The notes beneath the pieces are model-generated. The model was not told the DNA's origin. It was given only the letters and a program-made list of their open reading frames with translations, and did not search any database. The position numbers and the translations under genes are program-made. 64,000 nt of DNA, taken from the NCBI RefSeq assembly GCF_025548535.1, contig NZ_JAJLQW010000004.1, positions 186,001-250,000 on the forward strand, read 5' to 3'. Source of the stretch: Undibacterium sp. Jales W-56 (GTDB lineage: Bacteria > Pseudomonadota > Gammaproteobacteria > Burkholderiales > Burkholderiaceae_D). Positions 53,812 through 62,493 of this stretch are shown piece after piece. Each line of letters opens with the position of its first letter. Within the stretch, counting starts at the first letter, position 1.

Positions 53812-55224
53812 TTAATGTTCCATCTTGCCGACAGGTTTGCGGACTTGTACTTCAACTTCTTGCTGATTCTTCCGTTTCAGGGGCATGGATTTACCGCCTA
53901 CGGTCGTTGCCCTCGCAGGTTCTGCGATGCAGCCGGTCCATTCCTGAGCAACTGTTCCTGGCGGGTGTTTGTACCATCCGTGATCTTTGTAATCCCCTGG
54001 CTTCTGGTCTTTCCTGACTTTCAGGACGCTGAACATTCCTCCCATCTCAACGCCACCAAATGGGCCGTCGCCCGTCATCATGGGTAGCGTATTATCAGGA
54101 AGAGGCATTTCCATTTCTCCCATATCCGCCATGCCACGTTCGCCCATGGCCATGTATTCAGGGATAAGACTGGTAATTTTCTTGGCAACACCAGAGTGGT
54201 CAACGCCAATCAGGTTAGGAGTGTCGTGGCCCATCGCGTTCATGGTGTGATGTGACTTGTGGCAATGGAAAGCCCAGTCGCCTTCTTCATCTGCCAGAAA
54301 TTCAATCTGACGCATTTGACCCACCGCGATATCTGTCGTGACTTCTGGCCAGCGCGCCGAATGAGGAACTGGGCCGCCATCCGTGCCCGTGACCTGGAAT
54401 TCATGACCATGAATATGGATAGGATGATTTGTCATCGTCAGATTACCGATACGGATGCGAACCTTGTCGTTCTTGCGCACCACAAACGGGTCAATACCAG
54501 GGAAGACGCGGCTATTCCAGCTCCATAGGTTGAAGTCCAGCATGGTGGAAGTCTTGGGGGTGAAGGCACCAGGGTCAATATTGTAGGCATTGAGCAGGAA
54601 TACGAAATCGCGATCCACTTCAGCAATCTGCGGATGTCTGGTTTTGGGATGCGTGACCCAAAAGCCCATCATCCCCATCGCCATTTGTGTCATTTCATCT
54701 GCATGCGGGTGATACATGAAGGTGCCCGGCCTGCGCGCGACAAACTCATACATGAATGTCTTACCAGGCTGTATCGACTTTTGTGTCAAGCCTGACACCC
54801 CATCCATACCGTTTGGCAAGCGTTGCCCATGCCAGTGCACGCTGGTATGTTCTGGCAGCTTGTTAGTGACAAATATTCGCACGCGGTCACCTTCGACCAC
54901 CTCGATGGTTGGGCCAGGTGACTGGCCGTTATAACCCCACAAGTGTGCTTTCATGCCTGGTGACATTTCACGCACGACTGGCTCAGCCACCAGATGGAAT
55001 TCCTTGACACCATTATTCATCCTCCATGGCAAGGTCCAGCCATTGAGGGTCACCACCGGGTTATAGGGGCGTCCTGTATTTGGCACTAGCGGTGCCATGG
55101 TATCCGGCGAGGTCTGGGTGGCAGGTTCTGGCAATGCTGCCATGGCGACTTTGCTGACTGACGCAGCGGAAGCCGCAGCAGTGATCGCGCCCAGGCCGCT
55201 TAAAAAATTTCTTCTTGAACTCAT
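53812..55224 (-). CDS. Multicopper oxidase (copper tolerance)
   Basis: A 470-residue periplasmic oxidase expected to oxidise Cu(I) to the less toxic Cu(II). A Tat signal is present (SSRRNFLSGLGAITAAAS). All copper-site motifs are seen: SVHWHGQRLPNG, MYHPHADEM, NHPIHIHGHEF and the C-terminal WAFHCHKSHHTMNAM, giving types 1, 2 and 3 copper. A Met-rich stretch (MAMGERGMADMGEMEMPLP) near residue 350 is usual in copper-handling members. The start at 55224 has GAGGA upstream and begins the Tat signal; an earlier in-frame start at 55290 overlaps the preceding gene without benefit. Confidence 0.92.
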   Translation of the reverse strand: MSSRRNFLSGLGAITAAASAASVSKVAMAALPEPATQTSPDTMAPLVPNTGRPYNPVVTLNGWTLPWRMNNGVKEFHLVAEPVVREMSPGMKAHLWGYNGQSPGPTIEVVEGDRVRIFVTNKLPEHTSVHWHGQRLPNGMDGVSGLTQKSIQPGKTFMYEFVARRPGTFMYHPHADEMTQMAMGMMGFWVTHPKTRHPQIAEVDRDFVFLLNAYNIDPGAFTPKTSTMLDFNLWSWNSRVFPGIDPFVVRKNDKVRIRIGNLTMTNHPIHIHGHEFQVTGTDGGPVPHSARWPEVTTDIAVGQMRQIEFLADEEGDWAFHCHKSHHTMNAMGHDTPNLIGVDHSGVAKKITSLIPEYMAMGERGMADMGEMEMPLPDNTLPMMTGDGPFGGVEMGGMFSVLKVRKDQKPGDYKDHGWYKHPPGTVAQEWTGCIAEPARATTVGGKSMPLKRKNQQEVEVQVRKPVGKMEH

Positions 55225-55258
55225 TTTATTTCCTCTATTTTTCGAATGCGCGATGTCA

Positions 55259-56692
55259 TCAATGTCCGGCAGTTGGTGTATCGCTGCCACCCGTACCAGT
55301 CATCGGTGCGGCGCTCATGTTTGGGCGTCCCAACAAGCTCATTTCCAGATCAGCTTGCGCAATCCAGAAATCACGGCTGGCCTCAATCGCGCTGTTCACA
55401 CTGGCGATTTGGGAGCGCGCATCGGCCAACAGATCAAACACGCCGATCAGCATGCCGTTGTAGCGCAGTTGGTTTTCTTCAGACACGCGCTTCTTCAAAG
55501 GCACAATTTCATTCTGATAATGCATGGCGATGTCGTAGCTTGAGCGGTAGCCCAAATAGGCTTCCCTGACTTCAGAACGGGCATTGATGGCAATCTCAGT
55601 AGTACGATTGAGCGCTTGCATATACAACGCTTCTGCCTTGGCTACTTTGGCACCGCTCCAGTCAAACAAAGGTAGCTCCAGTGTTACCGAGTAACCCCGT
55701 TGCACAGGCTGATCATTAAAGGTATTGCGGATAGCACCCACTTCCAGGACATTGATGAACCGGGTAGCCTTGCTCAAGCCCAGATTTTTCGCTAACTGCT
55801 CTGTACTGAGGCGGGCAGCCTGCACATCCAGCCGTTGCACCATCGCCATCTGTTCAACATTGGCCATGTCATTCGGTTTCTTAGGCAGATCAGGTAATCT
55901 GAGCGGCAGAGTAAAGGTTGTTTGAGGCCCCCATAGCCCCATCAGGCGCGTCAACTTCTCTTTGCTACGAGTCTGCGCCTGCTCTGCACGCGCCAGATTG
56001 AGGGCAGCTTCAGCAAAAAACCCCTGCTCGCGGACTTGTTGCAGTTTGTTGTAGTTACCCGCCTTTGCAAGCCTTCCCGCCAACTCTGCGCCTGCATCAG
56101 CAGCTTTTTTGACCTGTTGCATGTACAGCATGGTCTGGTCTGCCGCCACGGCCATGTAGTAGGCTTTGCGCGTTTCCGCAGCCAAAGACAACATTTGCAT
56201 AGTCACTTCACGCTTGGTTTTCTCGAAGCGACGTTGTTCCATCTGCCTGGTTAAAGGCATCGTCAACAAGTGCGCAATATTGAAAGTCAGGCTCCGGTCA
56301 ATTTCAACTTCACTACCTTGCCGTGTACGGCTGAATGAAAACCCGGGATTGGGCAATCGGCCAGCCTGCACAAAATCAGACTCGGAAATGCCCAGTTCAT
56401 AGAACGAAGCCTGTAGCCTACGATTATTAAGCAAGGCGATTTGTACGGCATCATCGACAGTCAAAGGAGATGCAAGTAATTCTTTTACCCTTTGTGCTGC
56501 GGTATCAATCGCGTTATCAGAACGCTGCCAGGTAACTTCCTTGCCAAGGCGCTCTTTTGCTACTTGCTCTACCGTTGAAAATCCACTATCAGAACTGAAA
56601 CTGGCGCAGCCGCCTAGTATCAATGGGAGACTTATCAGGGCGGCGAGCTTGCCTGGCCGGTGGAAAAACTTGCCATTTGAGGTTGTTCGCAT
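55259..56692 (-). CDS. TolC-family outer-membrane lipoprotein of the copper operon
   Basis: A 477-residue outer-membrane efflux-type protein with a lipoprotein signal (ISLPLILGGCAS; lipobox Cys near residue 29). OEP repeats follow: VDDAVQIALLNNRRLQASFY at the start of the first and YSVTLELPLFDWSGAKVAKA in the second. It begins at 56692 where AAGGA lies 7 nt upstream; an alternative ATG at 56707 overlaps the preceding stop. It stands next to the multicopper oxidase as in many copper gene sets, with no RND pump beside it. Confidence 0.88.
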   Translation of the reverse strand: MRTTSNGKFFHRPGKLAALISLPLILGGCASFSSDSGFSTVEQVAKERLGKEVTWQRSDNAIDTAAQRVKELLASPLTVDDAVQIALLNNRRLQASFYELGISESDFVQAGRLPNPGFSFSRTRQGSEVEIDRSLTFNIAHLLTMPLTRQMEQRRFEKTKREVTMQMLSLAAETRKAYYMAVAADQTMLYMQQVKKAADAGAELAGRLAKAGNYNKLQQVREQGFFAEAALNLARAEQAQTRSKEKLTRLMGLWGPQTTFTLPLRLPDLPKKPNDMANVEQMAMVQRLDVQAARLSTEQLAKNLGLSKATRFINVLEVGAIRNTFNDQPVQRGYSVTLELPLFDWSGAKVAKAEALYMQALNRTTEIAINARSEVREAYLGYRSSYDIAMHYQNEIVPLKKRVSEENQLRYNGMLIGVFDLLADARSQIASVNSAIEASRDFWIAQADLEMSLLGRPNMSAAPMTGTGGSDTPTAGH

Positions 56693-56703
56693 GGTGGTTT
56701 CCT

Positions 56704-57072
56704 TCATTTTGTATGACTGCTGTGGTCCATGGACTTGGCCTTGTCCGATGTGGGAGTCTCTTTTTCGGTCGCGATAGGTTTAGCGTCATTGGGATCAGGC
56801 TCCCTGGCTTGCTTGGCATAAACTCGCCATCCTCCAACGCGCGCCGTTGTGTCATTCAACTCCTTCCAGGAACTAACTTCCTGATCCGTAAAAGGGCGAT
56901 AATTTTGTAAAGTGGAGAGATAGATCACAGGTGGCACGATGGCCTGGGCGTCTACGGGATTTGGTCGTTGGCTGCGGTTTGCTTCCTGGGCAAGGACGTT
57001 CTGACCTAAGGTAAGCATGGCGAGCATAGCTAGTACCAACCGTAGCCTTGACGGAAAAATAGATGGATTCAT
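56704..57072 (-). CDS. Hypothetical secreted protein of the copper operon
   Basis: A 122-residue protein with a signal peptide (LRLVLAMLAMLTLGQNVLAQ). The mature part has a short conserved-looking region (VPPVIYLSTLQNYRPFTDQE, then SWKELNDTTARVGGWRVYAK) and a hydrophilic tail ending in DHSSHTK. Such small proteins commonly precede the TolC-type gene in copper operons of betaproteobacteria. Function unknown. ATG 57072 is supported by GAGGA 4 nt upstream. Confidence 0.75.
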   Translation of the reverse strand: MNPSIFPSRLRLVLAMLAMLTLGQNVLAQEANRSQRPNPVDAQAIVPPVIYLSTLQNYRPFTDQEVSSWKELNDTTARVGGWRVYAKQAREPDPNDAKPIATEKETPTSDKAKSMDHSSHTK

Positions 57073-57226
57073 GAAATCCTCAGTGAGTGAATGAATAAGG
57101 TAGCCAAGGCAAAACGCGCATAGACGCGGCAATGCAATGGCGAATATCAACGCAGGGCTAAGCTGATTGAAACAGACGATCAGCGCCTCTATAGCTTCAA
57201 ATAGCTACTGGCGTTGCAGATGGAAA

Positions 57227-57604
57227 TTAAGCGCGCGGAGGTCGTTCGAGGCCATCACTGATATGGCCAATGTGGCAGGAAAAGATCTGAGTAATTTTTT
57301 CCGAGGAAGGGCTAGGACTGCTTTGAAGCAGCGATCCTGTCACCATTGCAGCACCAACACAACAGGCAGCGCAAGAACTGCATTTGTTTTTGGAGAACTT
57401 TGAGGAGGTGTCGGGCTGCGAATGATCCGACGACTTTTCTACTACATCATGATGATGTTCATTTTGCTCGTGCTGGCTCTGATCACTAGACAATGCATGG
57501 TGATGCTCGGTTCCACAATAGAGCATGGTAGCCGCGGCAATACCCTGAACGGGAATCGTCGCGATCATGATGCATAATAGAAATAGTCGGACCAGCTTTT
57601 TCAT
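57227..57604 (-). CDS. CopL-like secreted His/Cys-rich protein
   Basis: A 125-residue protein with a signal peptide (RLFLLCIMIATIPVQGIAA), two His clusters (EHHHALS, NEHHHDVV) and a Cys cluster (NKCSSCAACCVGAAM), ending in an Arg/Pro tail. The layout matches CopL-type proteins placed first in copper-responsive operons of Xanthomonas and relatives, where they take part in copper-dependent induction. It is the first gene of the minus-strand copper block. Homology is judged from composition and layout. Confidence 0.7.
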   Translation of the reverse strand: MKKLVRLFLLCIMIATIPVQGIAAATMLYCGTEHHHALSSDQSQHEQNEHHHDVVEKSSDHSQPDTSSKFSKNKCSSCAACCVGAAMVTGSLLQSSPSPSSEKITQIFSCHIGHISDGLERPPRA

Positions 57605-57712
57605 ATCAATGATTATAGCTGAAATTATTATTTACCATGGCCTTGCTAAAACTATCTTGCAAAATGACGTTATTACCTGCGATAGGTCACTCCGATCAAG
57701 GCTGTACTTCAG

Positions 57713-58225
57713 ATGGCTACCAGAAAGCAGAATGTGTTACTTTTTTTAGATTTTGACGGCGTGCTGCACCCATTCGCTGCCCGAAACGATAAAGCTCAGC
57801 AATTTATATATCTGGCCTCAATAGAGGAAATTCTTCGTGAATTTCCCGAAGTAAACATTGTTGTTACTAGTGATTGGCGACTGCGATTTTCTATAGACGA
57901 ATTGAGGGGATTTTTCGCATCAGATATCGCAACGAGAATTATTGGAGTAACCCCAGAAATTCAACTTCGCGAAACAACCGATATTTTAGGAAGTAGGCTA
58001 CGTGAAATTGAAGCCTTCTTGCTAAGTTACTCGTCTGTCGTTCAAAGCTGGCTAGCATTGGATGACGATGCCTCTTTGTTTTCATCAGATTGCTCAGAAT
58101 TAATTTTATGTACCGAGCTGTTTGCAACCAATCGATTTTCGATGTTAGAGGAACGTTTAAGAAAATCGCTTAACAAGATTGCCAATCATTCAGAATCGTT
58201 TAATCAACGCAAATACGACGGTTAG
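57713..58225 (+). CDS. HAD-like hydrolase domain protein
   Basis: A 170-residue protein with the HAD motif I LLFLDFDGVLHP (nucleophile Asp near residue 13), motif II VVTSDWR (Thr/Ser) and LALDDDASLF in the place of motif IV. It is of the short class seen in the HAD domain of Swiss-army-knife RNA repair proteins, without a cap. It stands alone, divergent from the copper operon. Substrate unknown; a nucleotide or nucleic-acid phosphatase is possible. Confidence 0.8.
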   Translation: MATRKQNVLLFLDFDGVLHPFAARNDKAQQFIYLASIEEILREFPEVNIVVTSDWRLRFSIDELRGFFASDIATRIIGVTPEIQLRETTDILGSRLREIEAFLLSYSSVVQSWLALDDDASLFSSDCSELILCTELFATNRFSMLEERLRKSLNKIANHSESFNQRKYDG

Positions 58226-58274
58226 GACTGGGTGCTCATGGATTAAAGAAATGCATTGCTTTAGTTTTGTTACG

Positions 58275-58628
58275 TTATTTTTTTGAACGACTGTCCATCA
58301 ACCCACGAATGTGTAGAAAACCACGTCCACCGATAAAACCAAAGACAGCAAAAGCAATCTTTTCGGCGGTGCCAATTTGATTGATACAAGCTAGATAAGC
58401 AGCAAAACCGAGACCACTAAAAATAACAGTAGCAACAAATATCGCTTCTGCCCAAAGTGCGCGCCCCCAAAGCTTAGCTTGCACATTATTGTGTTCTCTA
58501 ATGGCTTCAATACTCTCTGCTTGGTTTTTCTGGAATGCCGCAATGATCTGTCCAGCGGTTTCGATCATTTGTGGAACGGTGATTGTTAATGGAATTGGCG
58601 GCTCTGATTTTTCTGGGTTTTCTGACAT
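58275..58628 (-). CDS. Small membrane protein of unknown function
   Basis: A 117-residue protein. The first 65 residues are soluble and helical (MIETAGQIIAAFQKNQAESI), followed by two membrane helices (AEAIFVATVIFSGLGFAAYL and IAFAVFGFIGGRGFL) and a basic C terminus. The start at 58628 has GGAAA upstream. No family is recognised. The 58-bp gap from the HAD gene and converging orientation give no functional hint. Confidence 0.6.
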   Translation of the reverse strand: MSENPEKSEPPIPLTITVPQMIETAGQIIAAFQKNQAESIEAIREHNNVQAKLWGRALWAEAIFVATVIFSGLGFAAYLACINQIGTAEKIAFAVFGFIGGRGFLHIRGLMDSRSKK

Positions 58629-58964
58629 TACGTTTTCCAAAAGTGTGTTGTCCGGGAATTGTACCCTTTCATTCTAGCGAGAGATCTATCCGGAGGATCA
58701 GGGTATTAAACATTATTCTGGAGATACTTGGTAACGGATTGCCGGGATGAGGCTGATCATCAATGACAGGCAGTCATTGTTCACGCATCAGATAAATGGA
58801 CGCGCATACATGTAGTAAAGAACGATGTTGGACTTACCCAAGTGGGAAATGACATTCGCATTCATGGCAAGATCATTGGCCGGATTGATAACAGTAGACG
58901 GAGTTGGCCGGTAGGTTGTACAAATCGAAGACATTCCATAGAACTTAAACAGGAAGGAAAACGC
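58629..58964. other. Gene-free stretch before the TfoX-like gene
   Basis: No supported gene. Short frames read through parts of it, but none has a ribosome site or a recognisable domain. It must hold the promoter of the TfoX-like gene; I cannot pick one out convincingly. Confidence 0.5.
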
Positions 58965-59294
58965 ATGAGTACCACTAGTCAATTTGTCGATTACGTGCGA
59001 GAACTCCTTGCGCCTTTAGCGCCATTCTCAGACAGTAAATTCTTTGGTGGTCAGGCCATGAAATACCAAGGTATCCAGTTCGCCATGATTATGGGGAATA
59101 CGCTTTATTTTCGCGTCAACGCTGAAACCCGACCTGAATATGAGAAGCGCGGTTCACTGCCATTTTCATACCACACTAAAAAAGGACGAATCGAGGTGAG
59201 GAAATTTTATTCGTTGCCCGAGGAATTATTTGAACAGCCTGAAGAATTAGTTGCCTGGGCCAGGCAAGCGATCATGGCATCCGAAGATAAATAG
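58965..59294 (+). CDS. TfoX/Sxy N-terminal domain protein
   Basis: A 109-residue protein consisting of one TfoX N-terminal domain: FVDYVRELLAPLAPFSDSKF, FGGQAMKYQGIQFAMIMGNT, LYFRVNAETRPEYEKRG and a closing FYSLPEELFEQPEELVAWA. The C-terminal TfoX domain of the competence regulator is missing, which is common in stand-alone proteins of this family. ATG 58965 is fixed by AGGAAGGA 7 nt upstream. It converges with the next minus-strand gene with no gap. Confidence 0.85.
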   Translation: MSTTSQFVDYVRELLAPLAPFSDSKFFGGQAMKYQGIQFAMIMGNTLYFRVNAETRPEYEKRGSLPFSYHTKKGRIEVRKFYSLPEELFEQPEELVAWARQAIMASEDK

Positions 59295-60062
59295 TTACGA
59301 CTGCAATGGTCTAGGTCGCGCAGCCAGCAGCGATTGTTCCACCGCTTGTCTAACCGCTTTGGCGATCAACCATCCAAGCAAGGTAGCCGGCCCCGCATAG
59401 GACTGTGTCGTTCCGTGCCCGGTCGTGGCTACGGTGACGGTATCGGTCGACGTACCCGTGGCAAGCTCACCGTCTGGCGTGCGGATGTCCATCGCATACA
59501 AAACAGCACACTTAGCTTCAGTTGCGGTGATGATGGCGTTCACCATCGCCGCCCGGGTGAGCTTTGTATCCAGCAGCAAAATGATATTGATCGTGCCCGG
59601 CTTGGATGCATGCCACGGTCGTGTGATACCAGCACAGGTTGCGTTACCCACGCCTGCCGTTACCACAGCCCCCACGCGTATGCCACCGTTGAAGTTAGAG
59701 GCGTAGCCTTGACTCGGGGTGCCGTAGCAGCGGATAACTTGGGCCCAGTCTAATTTTCCAGGCTTGCCGGGCTGCGGTTTATGGTTCGCGACAGCGTACA
59801 ACCGGTAGGAATCATCGAGAAAAATAACTATTCTGTCATTCGCTGCTTCGTCAAACTTCGCAAATCCCCACCTCACTAGCTCGGCCGGCGAGTCAGCTGC
59901 CCTAAGGTCTGACAGCCGCGCGTGAAGCGAAGGTCCCACGATTCCGCCATATTTCCGCTTCGCCGAAATACTGCTCTCGCAAACTTTTCTAAGATTTTCG
60001 TCTTGAAACGCCAGTTGTATAGGCATTGGATTAAATATTTCGACCGCCGATATTGCCGGCAT
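59295..60062 (-). pseudogene. Chimeric frame: HigB-like toxin joined to the C-terminal half of CbiZ
   Basis: Residues 13-112 of this 255-residue frame (QLAFQDENLRKVCESSISAK ... PGKLDWAQVIR) form a HigB/RelE-type mRNA-interferase-like domain. From residue 128 (IRVGAVVTAGVGNATCAG, GTINIILLLDTKLTRAAMVN, ATGTSTDTVTVA) it is the C-terminal half of adenosylcobinamide amidohydrolase CbiZ. The join lies at 59681/59682. The N-terminal half of CbiZ is at 62047-62337 on the other strand, and inversion of the block between restores it in frame, so this fusion is an accident of rearrangement. The linker residues 113-127 are the antisense of a DUF4031 gene's end. Whether the toxin part is still active is unknown; no antitoxin gene is adjacent. 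Confidence 0.8.
59682..59753 (+). pseudogene. C-terminal end of a DUF4031 gene, separated by inversion
   Basis: From the breakpoint the plus strand reads ATVEVRGVALTRGA and VAADNLGPV to a TAA at 59751-59753. This continues, in frame, the DUF4031 N terminus that stops at HYD on the minus strand at 62338. The DUF4031 family ends in HYD...R..A...GA, as the joined sequence does. Confidence 0.75.
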
Positions 60063-60568
60063 GCCGACACCACAGACCCATTATGTGCGTTAGGAAAAAA
60101 CCGGTGACACTTAACCTGTGCTGCACACCACTTTTGATGCTTTCATTATTACGATTCTATCAAAAAAATCTGCAGAACTGGAAATATCTACTAAGCCGTG
60201 GTTTGTATCGATTGTACCTGTTGAACTCGACGCGCCTCAAATCGGCAGCCAGAGAGTTCAGTGATTGTCGTGCGGCGTGCAAAAAAAGCGGCCACTTTTT
60301 GATGTGGCCGCTTTTTTTCGACACGGTGGCAGGCTAAGTGCCATCAACCTGAGTTATCAAGGTGCAATCATCAATAAATGTCTCAATGGATGCCTCCCAT
60401 AATCTCACATTATAGGTCTCGCTACACTATACAGGTACAAGTATTGAGTGAATCAATCACACTTGGCGATGTGTGGTCAGAATACATTCTTGATTCACAC
60501 ACCTCTCTCTATAAAAGAGTAAAAACCAATTTTTCGCATTCAGAATCAATCGCCAAATTGGATATCGT
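60063..60568. other. Gene-free stretch inside the inverted block
   Basis: No supported gene in about 500 bp. The only clear element is the bidirectional terminator at 60282-60318. A frame around 60435-60590 (SESITLGDVWSEYILDS) reads somewhat like protein but has no start and runs into the catalase gene on the other strand, so I do not call it. Confidence 0.5.
60282..60318. terminator. Bidirectional rho-independent terminator
   Basis: AAAGCGGCCAC and GTGGCCGCTTT form an 11-bp stem with an 8-nt loop, flanked by a run of A on the left and of T on the right, so it can work on both strands. On the minus strand it lies downstream of the catalase-family gene. Confidence 0.85.
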
Positions 60569-61669
60569 TCATGGCTCTTGGCGTTCAATTCCATTCATAT
60601 TGTGCCGGGTTACGCTGATCTGGTCATAGACCACTTTCCGCAAACGATTTAAGGAGCCTAAGGGCTTATGCTCGGGAATAGCATGCCATGGCGTGAATGA
60701 TAAATTTTCACAAAAGGCATTCTGCTCAGGAGTGTCGAACTTCTGTTTCGGAATTCGGATAGTGGCAACCTTTACGAACGGCGCATCAGATTCGAGCCAT
60801 TCTGAACGTGCGTCTTCTACCTTTTGTTTATCTGAAATTTTGGGCTGGATCAAGAATTCCATACAAGCGTCCTCCTTGTTTAGAGAGTTGATCATTGCTT
60901 CACGTAGGAAATTAGGACTTGGCTTATCTGGGATTATATCTCCACCTGATTTACAAGCTCTAGCAGAGAATTTGATCGCTTGCCGACCATCTCCTTGGCC
61001 CAACTGAATTGGTGCGGGAGACCAATAACGAGTCTGCAGTGGGTTAGCAATTTTTAAATCGTTTATTTTCAGCAATACCATTGTGCCATTCCAGCCCAAT
61101 GCAAGAGGAATCCCCAGCTTGCTCAGAGGACCTCCCTCCAATTTTTCATAAAAGGAAACCGCATTCGAGGCGTCTGCCATAAAGAACACTGGATGGCTCA
61201 TCATGATGAAGTCTTGAGTAGAAGCATGACGTTCATTTTCCAATATCTTGTCGCCTTGCACCCCAAGTAGTTTGATAGACATTCCTCGCTCATTACCCTC
61301 AATGTCAGGCTTACTTGCATCAGGATTACCATTAGAAAAACGTATCCAAGCGGCATATTGTTTTCCAGGTAAAAATACTCCTTTAGCCAATCGATTTGGA
61401 ATATCGTTTTCAATTTGAAATTCGGCCCTCACGCAGCCATGCGCCTTTGGATGTGCGTCTCGATGTGCTTTGCTTCCATTCGCCTCTTTTCGTACGATCT
61501 TTTCAATGATGTTGGCAGTTTCACGGACGAGCGCTTCCTCATTTGGAAGAAGTTGCTCACCAAGTACTACATCGGGTTGAGGGTACGGCAACATAGATTT
61601 AGTCTCTGCGTAGACTGATGTTGTGATGAAGGCTACGGCCATAGCCACAGCGTGCGCAATTGGATTCAA
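60569..61669 (-). CDS. Periplasmic catalase-family protein
   Basis: A 366-residue secreted protein of the catalase-like superfamily. The signal peptide ends near residue 21 (AFITTSVYA). HAHGCVRAEFQIEND-like sequence (PKAHGCVRAEF) holds the distal His position, and AAWIRFSNGNPDASKPDIEG, GNERGMSIKLLGV and FIMMSHPVFFMAD are the family's core blocks. The short length and lack of the classical C-terminal heme-Tyr motif RxFSYxDTQ suggest it is one of the small catalase-related proteins with uncertain activity (peroxidase or lipid peroxide related). It lies entirely within the 2.66-kb inverted block and appears intact. Confidence 0.85.
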   Translation of the reverse strand: MNPIAHAVAMAVAFITTSVYAETKSMLPYPQPDVVLGEQLLPNEEALVRETANIIEKIVRKEANGSKAHRDAHPKAHGCVRAEFQIENDIPNRLAKGVFLPGKQYAAWIRFSNGNPDASKPDIEGNERGMSIKLLGVQGDKILENERHASTQDFIMMSHPVFFMADASNAVSFYEKLEGGPLSKLGIPLALGWNGTMVLLKINDLKIANPLQTRYWSPAPIQLGQGDGRQAIKFSARACKSGGDIIPDKPSPNFLREAMINSLNKEDACMEFLIQPKISDKQKVEDARSEWLESDAPFVKVATIRIPKQKFDTPEQNAFCENLSFTPWHAIPEHKPLGSLNRLRKVVYDQISVTRHNMNGIERQEP

Positions 61670-61771
61670 CTTGATCTCCTCAGGGGTTAAGATTGATTAA
61701 TAATATGACTTCACCTGATTGGCGTATATCGGTCAAACATCCGATGTGGTTTGCGTCTCGAAAATGTTAGG

Positions 61772-62062
61772 ATGGCAAATATGACACTATTCATTTTGCC
61801 GCCCCTTAAGGATAATTCGATAGACCTATTGGATGCCTTACATGCACTTGCATTTATGGGCGACCTCAGTATGGGACAGCCGACAGATCATTCGACACGC
61901 GTTGCTATGTTGAGTTCGAAGCTCGCTCAGCACCTCGGTCTCGATGAGGTGCATCAAGAATTCATTGAACAGGTTGCGTTACTGCGTTGGTCCGGCTGCA
62001 CTGCCAATGCGATGGAGGTTTCCAGTGTTACAGTAGAATTTCTTCTATGCTTTCACAAATAA
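61772..62062 (+). pseudogene. Fragment of an HD-domain signalling protein
   Basis: About 97 residues reading DALHALAFMGDLSMGQPTDH, then STRVAMLSSKLAQHLGL and VALLRWSGCTANAMEV, which match the N terminus of HD-domain proteins of the LuxR/HD-GYP sort. After NAMEV the similarity ends and the frame runs 13 codons into unrelated sequence overlapping the start of the cbiZ fragment. The rest of the HD domain is gone, so it is a truncated remnant. Confidence 0.6.
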
Positions 62063-62352
62063 CCATACACGGCATTGCTATTCACATAGAGCCAGAGGTG
62101 CTTCATATTCAAAGTCGGAAGATGTTGTCGATTCTTTCGTCTTCATTCTTTGGCGGTGGGTTCCGACGTGCTCGCCACATCGTCAACGCCAATGTGTCTA
62201 AGGATTATTGCTCAGATGACCCTGCGGCAGACTTGCTGAGCATTGCCAGTCGCCGCGGCATCGATCAACCGTTTGTTGGACTGCTGACGGCCGTGCCGTT
62301 GCGCAATGCCAGAGTCGCGTTCTTCGAGGAGGATGACATCATAGTGCGGTAG
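62047..62352 (+). pseudogene. cbiZ: N-terminal half of adenosylcobinamide amidohydrolase, separated by inversion
   Basis: The frame reads IHIEPEVLHIQSRKMLSILS, FFGGGFRRARHIVNANV, DDPAADLLSIASRRGIDQPF and VGLLTAVPLRNARVAFFEED, the N-terminal half of CbiZ, which removes the nucleotide loop remnant of cobinamides during B12 salvage. Homology ends at Asp codon 62335-62337, where the reading continues five codons to a chance stop. Joined to the half at 59681-59295 it gives a 225-residue protein, normal for CbiZ, with no frame change. Confidence 0.82.
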
Positions 62353-62493
62353 CGATGCGTGAGCTTGGAACCATGCGCGCTTAAGTCCGAGTGTATGAGC
62401 AAATTGATGCAGTTCATCAAGTGAGTCGGCGACCAGATGGCACCAGTGACGTCCGCGCCAAGCTATCCGCACGTTATCAACATATACTCCCAA
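62338..62493 (-). pseudogene. N-terminal part of a DUF4031 gene, separated by inversion
   Basis: From a TTG at 62493 (GGAGG 4 nt upstream) the minus strand reads GVYVDNVRIAWRGRHWCHLV, ADSLDELHQFAHTLGLKRAW and LPHYD, the DUF4031 family. It breaks at 62338 immediately next to the cbiZ break. Its missing C terminus is at 59682-59753 on the plus strand. Joined, the protein is about 75 residues, close to the family length. Function of DUF4031 is unknown. Confidence 0.78.

Noticed and set aside
59334-59681. Plus-strand gene opposite the CbiZ C-terminal half
   Set aside because: The frame is antisense to CbiZ; only its last 23 codons, after the breakpoint, are true coding sequence (DUF4031 C terminus).
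62212-62337. Continuation of the DUF4031 frame past HYD on the minus strand
   Set aside because: Here the frame is antisense to the CbiZ N-terminal half and shows no DUF4031 similarity.
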